Positions 33,315 to 43,526 of a DNA stretch of 64,000 nucleotides are shown piece after piece. The notes under the pieces are model-generated. The model saw only the letters and a program-made list of their open reading frames with translations. It made no database searches and had not been told where the DNA came from. The translations under genes were made by a program, and so were the position numbers. Location of the stretch: positions 3,617,501 through 3,681,500 of the forward strand of contig BQWY01000001.1 in NCBI GenBank assembly GCA_036984305.1, written 5' to 3'. This DNA is from Nitrospira sp. (lineage in GTDB: Bacteria; Nitrospirota; Nitrospiria; Nitrospirales; Nitrospiraceae). Numbering within the stretch: position 1 is the stretch's first letter; each line of letters starts with the position of its first letter.

Positions 33315-33738
33315 ACTATGAGGGGAACGACGCCAACAGAGGGGGTTTTCAGATAGAAATTGACCACCCTTAGGGAACCATAGGCCGAGGATTTTCGATG
33401 TCGAAAATGGCTCCAGGAGCGCCGATTCCGAGATTAGCGGGGGTGTTCCGTGGGAGGGATCGCAACCATGCTCTCGATATCAGCAGGTGCTAGAAATTTT
33501 TTGGGAGTCCCACATTGCCGGGGTACAGCCTACGCAAGGCACCCCCCGGGTCACCCTTCCCAAGCCTGGCCCCCCGGTCCCTCTGGCCAAGTGTTATTAG
33601 AGTGTTAGCGAACGAGGCAAATCGGTAAGATTCTAGACAGAATGAGACAACGTGAGATAGGCGGTCCTGATCGTAACTCACTGAAGAAGCGCAGGGATGG
33701 CCTATCATACCGCGTCCTTCAGCCGCCCCCTTGAAGCC
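33315..33738. other. Non-coding right end of the island
   Basis: No supported gene. It contains the right copy of the 19-bp end repeat (33,591-33,609) and two C6 runs (33,542-33,547 and 33,570-33,575), both shortened by one base in copy 2. A minus-strand frame here reads through the tRNA fragment (GPLIKSGFK) and is a false gene. Confidence 0.5.
33591..33609. repeat. 19-bp end repeat, right copy
   Basis: GTGTTATTAGAGTGTTAGC, 18 of 19 identical to 11,367-11,385 in the same orientation, 130 bp inside attR. It encodes the same ANTLIT peptide on the minus strand as the integrase C-terminus, so it may be either an arm site or an integrase relic. Confidence 0.45.
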
Positions 33739-33785
33739 ACTCTTAATCAGCGGGCCGTAGGTTCGACCCCTACACGGCCCACCAT
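33739..33785 (+). repeat. attR: 47-bp copy of tRNA-Lys 3' half
   Basis: Exact copy of 11,276-11,322, preceded by unrelated sequence, so no complete tRNA exists here. It marks the right edge of the island; backbone genes resume at 33,958. Confidence 0.9.
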
Positions 33786-33957
33786 ACCGCACCTCGTCAG
33801 TATCACCATACATGGGCGGAACACCGCGCCACTTCCTCGGCCGGAGGCCATTACCTGGCTGAAGTACTGAATCTCTTACCTCCGGCTCGGGAATGAGTTG
33901 AGGACTTCATTTCCCTTGTCTTGCGCTCTCATGCCGGTTTCAGTATCGTGCTAAGCC

Positions 33958-34863
33958 ATGCCCCCGGCGCCTGCGTCGCCTGAGCAACTCCTGGTGTTCA
34001 CTGACCTGGATGGCTCGCTCCTTGACCCTGTCACATACTCCTGGGATAACGCACGCGAGGCCCTCGAACAACTGTCCAGCCGAGAGATTCCGCTGATTCT
34101 CGTCTCGAGCAAAACGCGCGCGGAAATTGAACCGCTTCGGCTAGAACTTCAACATCGCCACCCCTTTATTACGGAAAATGGAGGGGCAATTTTTATCCCC
34201 CAAGGATACTTTATGTCGGTTTCTCAGGAAGCCCGCATTCGTGAGGGGTTCGAGGTCATCGAATTGGGAGCCCCCTACGCATCACTGCTTCGCGCACTGC
34301 GCGACATCGAGCACGCCGCCGGAATTCAGCTTCGCGGCTTCCACGACATGACGGTCGACGAAGTCGCCACCCGCACCGGCCTCACGCTCGACGAGGCCGA
34401 ACTTGCCATGCGACGAGAGTACGATGAGCCCTTCATTATCGAAGGCCCGCCCTCCCTCCTCCCGGTTATCCAGCGTGAGGCCGCGGAACGACAGCTCTCG
34501 GTCACGACGGGGGGTCGTTTCCATCATCTCCTTGGTGAAAGCGACAAGGGCCGGGCCTGCCTTCACCTCCTGGACCGCTACCGTCGGCACTGGCACCGGC
34601 CGCCCAAGTCCATCCGATCGATTGGTCTCGGCGACAGCGCGAACGACCACCCGATGCTGGAGGTCGTGGATGTTCCGATCGCGATTCAGCGCGCCGACGG
34701 CTCCTACGATCCAGACCTCCACGTAGCACATCTCATCAAAGCCCGGGGAGTAGGACCTGTCGGCTGGAATTCAGCCGTCCTCGATCAATTGGCGCCTCCC
34801 CCTGCGCGGACTCGACGGAGGCGCCAAGAAACCAAGCGACCTGCCCCCCCGAGTTCCAGGTAA
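33958..34863 (+). CDS. Mannosyl-3-phosphoglycerate phosphatase-like HAD hydrolase
   Basis: A 301-residue HAD-IIB (Cof-type) phosphatase of the MPGP family. Motif I is FTDLDGSLLD (nucleophile and acid Asp), motif II lies in PLILVSSKTRAEIE, the PFITENGGAIFIP segment is typical of MPGP/YedP, and the late IGLGDSANDHPMLEVVD holds motif IV. The family dephosphorylates mannosyl-3-phosphoglycerate to the osmolyte mannosylglycerate, but the synthase (MPGS) is not in the window, so the substrate could be another sugar phosphate. It ends with a low-complexity arginine/proline tail. A second, frameshifted copy is at 44,597-45,500. Confidence 0.85.
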   Translation: MPPAPASPEQLLVFTDLDGSLLDPVTYSWDNAREALEQLSSREIPLILVSSKTRAEIEPLRLELQHRHPFITENGGAIFIPQGYFMSVSQEARIREGFEVIELGAPYASLLRALRDIEHAAGIQLRGFHDMTVDEVATRTGLTLDEAELAMRREYDEPFIIEGPPSLLPVIQREAAERQLSVTTGGRFHHLLGESDKGRACLHLLDRYRRHWHRPPKSIRSIGLGDSANDHPMLEVVDVPIAIQRADGSYDPDLHVAHLIKARGVGPVGWNSAVLDQLAPPPARTRRRRQETKRPAPPSSR

Positions 34864-35055
34864 GGACCTGCATTTACCGGCTTGGCTTCCGTCTCGTGTC
34901 ATAGTATAAGAGGGCCATCATGCCCAGCCTGCATCGGCTTGACGTGATGTCGACACGCCTCTCACCGCTGGTATAGTCAACCGTCGTTGAGTCAGCACAT
35001 CGTCGATCCAATCAGCAGTCACCGCCATTCACTCTCATCAAAGGGAGATACGCGC

Positions 35056-35907
35056 ATGCGTTCATTGCTCGCTCTATCCACCCAGCGAATCGTTTTCGGA
35101 TTGCTGGTACTGGGATTACTCGGCGGGTGTTCCGGGAAAAAGATTTCGACCGGCGTCGGCGATCAAACCTCGACCCCCGGTCAGAAGGCATCAGCCCCGC
35201 CCCCGCCACAATCGGAAATCGTGACTGAGCCGATCCCTCCGCCTCCTGTAGAGGGGCCGGCTGAACCGCCGCCCCCGCCACCAGTCGTCGAGCCGGCGCC
35301 AGAACCGCCAACATCGGTTGCTGAGGAAGCACCGCCTGCGGCAGTCGCGGAAGAGCCAACGCCTCCGGCAGCCGAAGAGTCGCCGCCATCGCCGGTTGTT
35401 GAAGAGCCGTCGCCGCCCCCAGCCGCCGAGGAACCGCCGCCATCACCACCGGTCGCGGTTGAACCGGAGCCTCCAACTTCTGAAGCGGCGCCGGAACCAG
35501 CCCCGCTGCCACAGATCGCGCAAGCACCCGAGGCCAAACCGGTAGAGCCTCCTCCGCCTCCGATGGAGGAGCCTTCCGGTTCCTTGGAAGACGTGTATTT
35601 TGATTTCGATCAGTCAGCGCTACGCGAAGATGCACGGGCCACGCTGGAGGACAATGCCAAGCTTTTGCGTAACACTAGCGACGGGAGGGTCATTATCGAA
35701 GGGCACTGCGATGAGCGAGGCACCTCAGCCTATAATCTAATTCTGGGCGAACAACGCGCCAAGTCCGTGAAGCGCTACCTGGAGAATCTCGGCATTGAGG
35801 CCTCAAGCCTGTCGATCGTCAGCTATGGCAAAGAGCGTCCATTCTGCAAGGAGCACAACGATGAGTGTTGGCAATCGAACCGCCGCGCTCACTTCATTAT
35901 GAAATGA
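35056..35907 (+). CDS. pal: Peptidoglycan-associated lipoprotein Pal with long Pro/Glu-rich spacer
   Basis: A 283-residue outer-membrane lipoprotein. The signal sequence LLALSTQRIVFGLLVLGL is followed by the lipobox LGGC, with the Cys near residue 26. Residues ~45-170 are a proline, glutamate and alanine-rich spacer (PPPPPVVEPAPEPP repeats) much longer than usual, which could let the domain span the periplasm. The C-terminal OmpA domain has VYFDFDQSALRED, IIEGHCDERGTSAYNL and LGEQRAKSVKRYL, the Pal signature. Pal links the outer membrane to peptidoglycan with the Tol system, but no tol genes are adjacent. ATG 35,056 has AAGGGAG 8 nt upstream. A frameshifted second copy starts at 45,693. Confidence 0.92.
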   Translation: MRSLLALSTQRIVFGLLVLGLLGGCSGKKISTGVGDQTSTPGQKASAPPPPQSEIVTEPIPPPPVEGPAEPPPPPPVVEPAPEPPTSVAEEAPPAAVAEEPTPPAAEESPPSPVVEEPSPPPAAEEPPPSPPVAVEPEPPTSEAAPEPAPLPQIAQAPEAKPVEPPPPPMEEPSGSLEDVYFDFDQSALREDARATLEDNAKLLRNTSDGRVIIEGHCDERGTSAYNLILGEQRAKSVKRYLENLGIEASSLSIVSYGKERPFCKEHNDECWQSNRRAHFIMK

Positions 35908-35983
35908 GGCATCGGGGTGCCCCCGGAGACACCCATTCATTGCCGCACGGACGCATTTGCCTATCCGCGTCTTAAAATCGATA

Positions 35984-36021
35984 CCCAGGCTCCGATAGCC
36001 ATAAGGTTATCGGAACCTGGG
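35984..36021 (+). terminator. Probable terminator downstream of pal
   Basis: CCCAGG-TCCGATA on one arm pairs with TATCGGA-CCTGGG on the other, with one mismatch in the middle and a short loop. GCCATTTTCC follows, a weak T-run. It lies 77 bp after the pal stop. Confidence 0.6.
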
Positions 36022-36111
36022 GCCATTTTCCGCCCTTCCCGCAGTTGACTGCACTAAATATCCATCGCACGTCGCTCAACCTGACATGACAGCCGACGTC
36101 CGCTTCAGACT

Positions 36112-36458
36112 GAACCTATCTCAAAATTGTTACAGCAACAGTGGTGGGAGGGTGTTCGTGGAACTCGGTCGGCTGGCGAGTGGTGAGCCGCGCCAGCCTC
36201 GCCCTGATACGGTGATGTTGGGCACGCCGGCTGACGTGCTCGGCTTGGTTGGTCACCTCCAGGAGCAGGTCGGATCGTCGACCCGCAGCGGGTCTGGCCT
36301 GCGGGCCTCAGCCTCCACCATGGCGAAAGCTGGCGGACTCATCCCCTCCAGCCGTAGAAGAGAGGAGAGGGGGGCGGGACACACCGCTCGCAAGCTTGTC
36401 CCCGCTCGGAGTCTTCCGTCACGGTGTCAGGCTCAAAACACAATTTTAAGATAGGTTC
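36112..36458. mobile_element. MITE-like 347-bp element
   Basis: The terminal inverted repeats GAACCTATCTCAAAATTGT (36,112-36,130) and ACAATTTTAAGATAGGTTC (36,440-36,458) match at 18 of 19 positions. The interior has no transposase, only one low-quality 122-codon frame that starts and ends at the repeats. This is the structure of a miniature inverted-repeat transposable element or an IS internal-deletion derivative. The target-site duplication is unclear. Confidence 0.65.
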
Positions 36459-36640
36459 TAGAGCACCGGACCCCGGGTGTCATAGGTTTGCCGGGGAATT
36501 GCCGCTCACACATGCTCCAGCCTGCCAAGGAGCGAATTTCCAGTTTTCAGCGGTCTAGTTTTTGGGGAGGTCTCAGAGCCAGGAGGTCACTTCCTCAACT
36601 TTGGTGTAACTGACGGGGGGAGGTCACACCCACATGCCCG

Positions 36641-37009
36641 ATGTGCGGCTGGCACACGACGCGACCTCTTGAGGAACTCGAGCGAGAGGAGTGCGAAGAA
36701 CGCAAGAAGTACGATAGCAAAGGTGTCACGCCTCCACTTCGCGCTAGATTGGGACCACTCCTCAAACCTCCATCCGAACCACTCCCGCTTGGAATTAGCA
36801 CTGCCACTTTCTTAGGTGTGTTAATCATCATGTCAGTACTTAACTATCCAACTGGGCTTTTCAATGTAGTTCTCGCACTTCTTTCCTCTGCCGGTGTGTA
36901 TTACCATTTCAAGCGCAATTACGATGCGACCTACAAAGCGTGGCGAGATTCAGCTGAGGGCGCCCAGGTATGCCCAAAGTGTTGGGCCTGCTTTCCTCAA
37001 CAGCGTTAG
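36641..37009 (+). CDS. Copy 2 of the small zinc-ribbon membrane protein
   Basis: Identical in translation to 25,999-26,367 (CPMC/CPKC pairs around two membrane helices). It adds no independent evidence for the gene because the whole block is repeated. Confidence 0.45.
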   Translation: MCGWHTTRPLEELEREECEERKKYDSKGVTPPLRARLGPLLKPPSEPLPLGISTATFLGVLIIMSVLNYPTGLFNVVLALLSSAGVYYHFKRNYDATYKAWRDSAEGAQVCPKCWACFPQQR

Positions 37010-37283
37010 TTCGGTGTCTCGGCGTTCTTCGTATCTGTTATCTCATGCCCTTGCGGTTCCTTCTTTAAACCAGTTCATAGGACTCGATTAAAATGGTTCC
37101 CCAGCATTATCCGGCCTAATGCAAGTATTTTCATTCCAAGGTAGACTTGACACATCTCCAGACTGGGACTAGCCTCACGCACATCATTCCCATGCACACT
37201 TAGACTTTCTGACCAGGAAACAACCTGCTAGGAAAGCGTCTCATTAGCTAAGTGTCTAAAGGGCTAGGCTCAGGTAAGGCGCC

Positions 37284-40244
37284 ATGCAGACGGTTTTCCT
37301 CAGCTATGCTAGTCAGGACCAACAGAAAGTTGATCAGCTTGCGCATGATCTGTCCAATCAGGGAGTCTCGTACTGGCGCGATCGAGAGAAGTTGTATGCG
37401 GGACAGCGGTGGCCGAGAGAACTGGGTGAGGCCGTTGCAGAGCGTGATTGTGTGCTCCTCATATGGTCAGCGCAAGCCGCTGAATCGTACTACGTGGAAT
37501 TGGAGTGGTGCACGGGGCTAGCGTTAAAGAAGGCAATCCTGCCATGCCGACTTGATGATACACCGTTGCCTGCAATCTTGAAATCGCTTCACTCCGCAGA
37601 CCTCCGCCAGCCCGCCACGGCGATACCAAACGTTCTCAGATTTTTACGCAACGCTACAGTACCGAGAAATAACGAGCGCGAATCGGAGGTGATCAAGGAA
37701 TTAGGGGAAATAGCAAGCAGTGATCCCAGGGAAGTGGTCGAGGCTGCACGTAGCCGATTCTTGCAACGAGAATGGATCATCAATGTCTTTGAGGGACCCG
37801 TAACGGTCATCCAAAACCCCGTCATTATAACGCCAGCCCAACGAAGCTCGCGTGATCCTAACCTACTCACGCTCATGGCAGGTGTGAAACGGGATTGGAT
37901 AGAAGGCTTTCGTAAGAATTCTTTGCATGGCGTAGTACAACTCGAGCTTGGAAAACAAACATACGATCGTGCCATTGATCACCCATTGAAGGAAATGATG
38001 GAGCTGGCGAACGAAAGTATCCAACCATTGCCACCGGGAACGCGCCTCATTGATGTCTTCAATAGTGCCGGAGGATTTCTCCTCATCCTCGGGGAACCGG
38101 GGTCCGGCAAAACAATTACGCTTCTTGATCTGACAATGGAGTTGATTACCTCGGCTGAAAGTGATCCGACCAAACCAATCCCAGTTGTTCTAAACCTCTC
38201 AACTTGGAATGAATCGGCTACTTCGTTAACCAGTTGGACCATTGGAGAACTGAAATCCAAGTACTATGTGGGCCGACGACTTAGTGAAGCATGGCTCAAG
38301 AAGGGCCGTCTCCTTCTCCTTCTCGATGGTCTCGATGAAGTGCGAGCAAATGCCCGGGACAAATGCGTTGCAGCCATCAATTCATTTCTTGGCGAGTATA
38401 CCCCCTCAGGCGTAGTGGTGGCTTGTCGTTCCAGTGAATACGAAGCCTTGCCGCTTCGCTTGAAGTTTAAGGCCGCAATTAAACTATTACCTCTCACGAC
38501 CGATCAGGTCGATAATTTTCTCAAAACCGTGGGGCTTGAGACCCTTCAAGCGGCGGTTAAAACGGATACCGCTCTGAGAGAGCTAGCTCAGTCACCACTC
38601 ATGTTGAACATCCTGGTATTGGCTTTTAAAGACGAACAAAGTAGCGAGCTGGTTACGGGGGTAGACATCACACGACACGAGTTATACACGAAGATCATGA
38701 ATCGTTACATTGACAAGATGTTCAAGCGAAAAGGCGAAGGGAAGCACCCCTACACGCGTGAGACAGTGATGCACAGCCTTTCATGGCTCGCCCAGCATCT
38801 AGTGGAGCGGTCACAGACGGTGTTCTTGATCGAGAGTCTTCAACCTGATTGGCTCAGAGGCCGAATCGCATGGGCAACTTATTGGGCTGGCTCTCGTGTT
38901 GCTTGGGCAGTAGCGTACGTGCTCATCCTTGGCAGTGCCTCGCTTAGCATACTAGGCACTGGCCGTGTTCGTGAGGCAGCTTCAATATATTCACTTGTGG
39001 GAATCCCTCTCCTTTGCGGCCTTGGGATAATAACTGGTCTCATCGATGGCAAATTGTCCGATAGGCGGCACAACCGGGGAAATGACTCAAAATGGAAGCG
39101 TTTTATATTACGCATACTGCAGTACGACATGGGCTACGTACTGATCATTCCTCTCTGTGGAATTCCTGCGTTTGCTTTTTCCGCTGGAGACATGGTCTGG
39201 CTCAGTTTAGCTTACAGCCTGGTGTATTTGGGACCAATAGCATCGTTTCTAAGCATTCGGCGTGAAACCGTCGGTGAAATAAGAACGGCTGCCTTTGGTT
39301 GGTCTTGGAAACGCGCCGAGAAGGGTTACATTTGGACGCTGTTTGTGCTCGCTATCACATATTTTTTGATTGGCCCGCTTGTATTCGTTTACGCGGGAGA
39401 TGTTCCAGGCTCCTTCCCTACGGGCTTAGCAGGGTCCTGCGGTGCACTGGCTGTCTTGGGTGGCCCCTATCTCTGGCGCCGGGTCCAGCAGAAGAAGAAC
39501 GGATTGGGGGATAGTTTCCTATCAAATATCGGAATGGGCACCTGGGTGTCAGCTAGTATTAGGTTTACCTTATGCGGATACCTCGTTGGCTTGGTGATGT
39601 TGGTAGGGGTCCTTCTGTCTGGAGGAGGGCATACTCTGCTCCCCAATTTGGATCTATCTAAGATCGACATGCGCGCTATAGCCATTTTGATTGGGCTCAT
39701 TGTGGTGGCTCCCATTGCGCTCTTTGTAGCAGTTGCGTGGATGGGGTTAGCGGCCGCATCGTTTAGCGGCTTTAAGCCCAGCGCGATCGAATCAACGGCG
39801 ACCCCAAATCAAGGAATAAAATCAACACTCCGTCGTGCACTACTCACTACCATTGTTGTTTCCTTGATCAGTTCATTAATGTTTTTGGTGCCACTCTTGT
39901 TCATTTCGTGGACAGCGTCCGATAAGGAGAAATCGTTGCACATAATACCGCTGTTGGAATGGTTATTTCTTGTAGTGACTGTTGGCCTGTGGCAGAGTAC
40001 GCCGGCACTGCGCCACTATGTTCTTCGGGCTATTCTTTACTGTCAAGGACACCTCCCGCCACATTTCGTGTCTTTTCTGGATTACGCTGCCGGTCTAATA
40101 TTTTTGCAGAAGGTTGGAGGAGGGTACGTTTTTATCCATCGTCTGGTGATGGAGCACTTTGCGAGTCTTGGAGGCGGGGCAGGGGCACCTCAGGTTCAGG
40201 CTACATCAATAGCAGAACTCGCAACACAGCGAGCCACATCCTAG
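37284..40244 (+). CDS. Copy 2 of the TIR-NACHT-transmembrane protein
   Basis: Identical 986-residue translation to 26,642-29,602: TIR domain, NACHT with GEPGSGKT Walker A, multi-pass C-terminus. Intact because no contracted homopolymer falls inside it. Probably the same physical gene counted twice. Confidence 0.8.
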   Translation: MQTVFLSYASQDQQKVDQLAHDLSNQGVSYWRDREKLYAGQRWPRELGEAVAERDCVLLIWSAQAAESYYVELEWCTGLALKKAILPCRLDDTPLPAILKSLHSADLRQPATAIPNVLRFLRNATVPRNNERESEVIKELGEIASSDPREVVEAARSRFLQREWIINVFEGPVTVIQNPVIITPAQRSSRDPNLLTLMAGVKRDWIEGFRKNSLHGVVQLELGKQTYDRAIDHPLKEMMELANESIQPLPPGTRLIDVFNSAGGFLLILGEPGSGKTITLLDLTMELITSAESDPTKPIPVVLNLSTWNESATSLTSWTIGELKSKYYVGRRLSEAWLKKGRLLLLLDGLDEVRANARDKCVAAINSFLGEYTPSGVVVACRSSEYEALPLRLKFKAAIKLLPLTTDQVDNFLKTVGLETLQAAVKTDTALRELAQSPLMLNILVLAFKDEQSSELVTGVDITRHELYTKIMNRYIDKMFKRKGEGKHPYTRETVMHSLSWLAQHLVERSQTVFLIESLQPDWLRGRIAWATYWAGSRVAWAVAYVLILGSASLSILGTGRVREAASIYSLVGIPLLCGLGIITGLIDGKLSDRRHNRGNDSKWKRFILRILQYDMGYVLIIPLCGIPAFAFSAGDMVWLSLAYSLVYLGPIASFLSIRRETVGEIRTAAFGWSWKRAEKGYIWTLFVLAITYFLIGPLVFVYAGDVPGSFPTGLAGSCGALAVLGGPYLWRRVQQKKNGLGDSFLSNIGMGTWVSASIRFTLCGYLVGLVMLVGVLLSGGGHTLLPNLDLSKIDMRAIAILIGLIVVAPIALFVAVAWMGLAAASFSGFKPSAIESTATPNQGIKSTLRRALLTTIVVSLISSLMFLVPLLFISWTASDKEKSLHIIPLLEWLFLVVTVGLWQSTPALRHYVLRAILYCQGHLPPHFVSFLDYAAGLIFLQKVGGGYVFIHRLVMEHFASLGGGAGAPQVQATSIAELATQRATS

Positions 40245-41133
40245 TTGTTATATTGGGATACTGAGTTGGCCGATCAGCCAAAATTTGAATAGTCAACGGC
40301 GCATTCCCCTCCGCCCGGTTGTTCACCAGCACGTAGGAGCGCACGCTCTCCTTCACCGCCTGCCGTACCAGGTCCACCGCCTGGTTCCTCATTTCAGGTA
40401 ATTCCTCCACGATGGCCGTATACGGCTGCGCCCGCTTCTTCGCAGCCTCGTATGACATCTGGAGGGGCGTGAGGAGGCGCACGACTGTGAAGGGCGCGGT
40501 GAATCCGCCCAGCCGTTCATGCTGCAGTGCGAGTGGCGGCATGTAGCTCCAGTGGTTATAGACATGCGCGACCCCATGCGTGGCCAGTGTGTCGTGATAC
40601 GCAGGACCCAGAAGGCCGGTATTGCGAATCTCAACGGCGTATCGGAAGTCGCGTGGCAGCTCACTGAGGAACGCGCCCAACTTGGTGAGGAACTCTTGCG
40701 CCGGGATACCGTGGCGTTGGAACTCGAAGAGGAAGGGGCCGGTGTGCGACTGGAAGTTCGCCTCTCGGTACGGGGTTAGCACCATATCCGTGAACAACTT
40801 GGCGTCGAGGAAGCGCGGGTTCGCCTGCCCTGCCTTGGCACCGTACCGCGCCTGCTTGGCGAAGGTGGGGATGGTGATCTCCTCCCACACCTTACAGCAC
40901 ATCTCGAAGTCTTCGGGGACCTGCGTGGCGTTTATCGTGGGCGGGCGATAGAACGTGCTGTCATTTCCCACACAACGGAAGAGTGGCTCCCCGTCTGGGG
41001 CGTACTGCGCGTACTCCTCCAGGCACAGCTGCGAGAACTTGGACTTGGGATACTGGCGTTTGTACACCTGCCCCTGCCAGCCTTCGTAGGTCCAGGTGGA
41101 GGTGCCGAAGCGGATAAGATTCGAGAGTGCCAC
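40201..41133 (-). CDS. Copy 2 of the DUF72 protein
   Basis: Identical translation to 29,559-30,491, with the same 44-bp overlap with the convergent TIR-NACHT gene. Confidence 0.75.
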   Translation of the reverse strand: MALSNLIRFGTSTWTYEGWQGQVYKRQYPKSKFSQLCLEEYAQYAPDGEPLFRCVGNDSTFYRPPTINATQVPEDFEMCCKVWEEITIPTFAKQARYGAKAGQANPRFLDAKLFTDMVLTPYREANFQSHTGPFLFEFQRHGIPAQEFLTKLGAFLSELPRDFRYAVEIRNTGLLGPAYHDTLATHGVAHVYNHWSYMPPLALQHERLGGFTAPFTVVRLLTPLQMSYEAAKKRAQPYTAIVEELPEMRNQAVDLVRQAVKESVRSYVLVNNRAEGNAPLTIQILADRPTQYPNITTRMWLAVLRVLLLM

Positions 41134-41152
41134 CGTGGTTCGCCACTCGATG

Positions 41153-41866
41153 TTAGCGCAAATCCAACGTCAGCACGAACGGGCGGTGATCGGAGACACG
41201 AGGATTGGTTTGGTCCAACACCCGTGGGCTGACCTTTTTCGACGCGTCTTTCACGGACTGGGAGATGAGGATGTGGTCGAGCTGCTGCCGGACGCCACGA
41301 AACTCGTAGGTCCACCGCGTGACCTGCTGGGTCGGGTCGAAGAACGAGTATTGCCCCGTCTCGATGAGGTCCTCCCAGATGTCATCCCTGCCACGGATGC
41401 GGCGTAGGGTGGGATCACCTCGGTCGGCATTGAAGTCCCCCGCCACGATGAGGTGAGTTCAGGCGTTCAGCGTGGGAAGGTAGTGTCGCCGCACAAACGA
41501 CGCCTGCGCGAGCCGTTGCGCATCCTTCTCGTGTCCACCCACCTCACTGGCGAAGTGCAGAACATAGAGGACGAACTGTTGCCCCCGCGCCTGGAAGGCT
41601 ACACGCAGGCCCTTACTGATCCCGGTATCGTCCTCCTCCTCTGGCTCATCCAGCTCCTTGTCGTAATACTCACGCCCTGGAATCGCCCGGACGATCTCCG
41701 TGAGTGGGAACTTGGACAGAACGGCGACATGCTGCTGCGTCGTGTTGTCAGTGCAGTCGCACACCACCGCGTGGTCGCAGGTCACTCCGAGGGCCCGAAT
41801 CTCAGCATTCAACTCCTCCACATCGGGCCGGTCGCCCACCTCAGTGAGGGCTAGGACATATTGCAT
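41153..41866 (-). pseudogene. Copy 2 of the interrupted EEP nuclease gene
   Basis: Same as 30,511-31,224, with the in-frame TGA at 41,459-41,461 and the missing N-terminal strand. Confidence 0.7.
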
Positions 41867-41929
41867 TGGGAGGTAGCAAAATCCAGAAGAGAGAGAATAC
41901 TGTGACGATCAGTTCCACCAGTATCGGTG

Positions 41930-43389
41930 TTACTGTTCTAGAGATTTTCTGACCAGCATATTCGGGTCTCCAAAGTGTAGGTGTTTCAGCTCCTCTGGGG
42001 GTGGTGCCTCTTGCACCGTTTCAAGCGGATGAAGCTGAAAAGCTATTTCGCCCTTCGCTTGCAAGGCGGTACGCCATTCCCAGGACACCCATGGAGAATT
42101 TTTCGCATGGTGTGACCAAAACAACAGAAATACATCTCGATGGCGGATTTCGTCATATAAGCGGGTCTTCCATTCCTCGCCTGGGGTCAACGACAAACAA
42201 TCGACCCAAACATCAAGGCCCGCACTGATCGTCAGCGCAGCGACTCGGTCCAGCACTCGTTGCCTGTCCGGTAAGGCATAGGATGCAAAGGCGGTTTGTG
42301 CGGGATGTACCGCTGTAGCCGTTGCTCTGCGGAAACTTGGCACGCGAGAAATTTTGATGTCTAGTCGTAGCGTCGCCACAATGACATCATGTATAGACAC
42401 ATCATATCTAAGCGTTGTAGTGCCCAGTGGAGCATGTTGAGCGACGGTGACATCAAAATCGACTAGGCTATTCCCTCCTTCCCATGTGAAGGTTTGCCTG
42501 GGCTGCTGCACTTCCAAAAATTGACCGGAAAGCAGCACCACCACTTCCGTCCCCCGTTTCCAGCGACAGATTTTTAGACCGAAGTGGCTAGATGAATCAG
42601 GGCATAAGGTAGCGAGCATTCTGCGGACTTTCTTCTCCAAATCAGGCCTGTACGCTATGAACCTGGCAGTGAAGGATTGTCCTTGCCTTACTTTTTTGGT
42701 GACGAACCACCTAATAGAACCGGTCCGGCATCACTTGGGTCGATACGGGAATCAGAAGGTGGATACCGACTTCGGCGTTTCCAAAGCTGCCACCATTTCG
42801 GCCGGAGACCAAGATATGGTACAGAGTCCGCGGGTGGCGGTGGACATCCCCTATGGTTGTAAATGTCGCTCGCCTTCCAATAGTCCTGATAGACATTGCC
42901 CTGGACACTCCAAAGCTGGTGTGCAAAGACGCTCTTCGCCTGCGCCAGCACCGGTCCCGGTTCCGTCGCGGTGATGCCGCCGAGTGCATGGATGACAGGC
43001 GCGCGCCGGTTCGTGTCTCCCGGTGCAGCAGTCCGCAGTGAATGGACGAGGCCTTCGATGTCGCTGGCCCGGTGAGCATGAAGTGCCTTGAGCGCCGGTG
43101 CGAGCGGGGTGTCGTCCAGCAGACAAAGTACGATGGTCTTCTTGAGCGCGATGGCGGTGGTCCACTCAAACTCAACATAGTAGGAATCCGCCGCAGCCTT
43201 GGACCAGGCGAGCAGGAAGACATCCTGGTCTGCAATGGCTTCGCCCAGGACTTTCGGCCAGTGTTGCCCGCCGTAGATTTTCTCTTGGTCGCACCAGCTG
43301 GAGAGGCCCGGTGTGCTTGCGAGGTGAGTCGCCAGTTGTTCGACCAGAGGCAAGTCCTGGCGAGCGTAACTGACAAAGACTCGTGGCAT
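41930..43389 (-). pseudogene. Copy 2 of the double-TIR gene, frameshifted at a T6/A6 run
   Basis: The run of seven A's (sense strand) of copy 1 is six here (42,692-42,697). The product is split into an N-terminal TIR part (43,389 to ~42,690) and a C-terminal part that would restart at 42,640. All other sequence equals 31,288-32,748. The break is best explained as a homopolymer error, so it should not be read as a genuine pseudogene. Confidence 0.8.
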
Positions 43390-43526
43390 AGATTGCTGGC
43401 TAGGGAGACATCCCTACCACAATGTGGTAGCGGCCCAAGGGTAGCGCAACGCGTCGCAGCACTCAAGCCGCGACCAAGAAATACGGGTATTTTCCCATTT
43501 GCCTAGCGAACCATTCGACCCCTTTG

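Larger units (their letters stand above)
25885..36526 (+). repeat. Long tandem repeat, copy 1 (10,642 bp)
   Basis: It begins inside the IS orfB 3' end (AAGGAGCGAATTTCC) and runs to ...CCAGCCTGCC, spanning the TIR module, attR, the MPGP and pal genes and the MITE. It is followed without a gap by copy 2. All genes are intact here apart from the EEP nuclease, which has the same stop in both copies. Confidence 0.97.

Noticed and set aside
33490-33813. 107-codon minus-strand frame across attR
   Set aside because: It reads through the antisense of the tRNA-Lys fragment (GPLIKSGFK) and non-coding DNA, a known false-gene pattern.
35181-35537. 118-codon Gly/Ser-rich minus-strand frame
   Set aside because: Antisense shadow of the Pro-rich spacer of pal; low complexity without a start signal.
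36086-36454. 122-codon plus-strand frame within the MITE
   Set aside because: It spans the inverted repeats and has no recognisable domain; element interior, not a gene.
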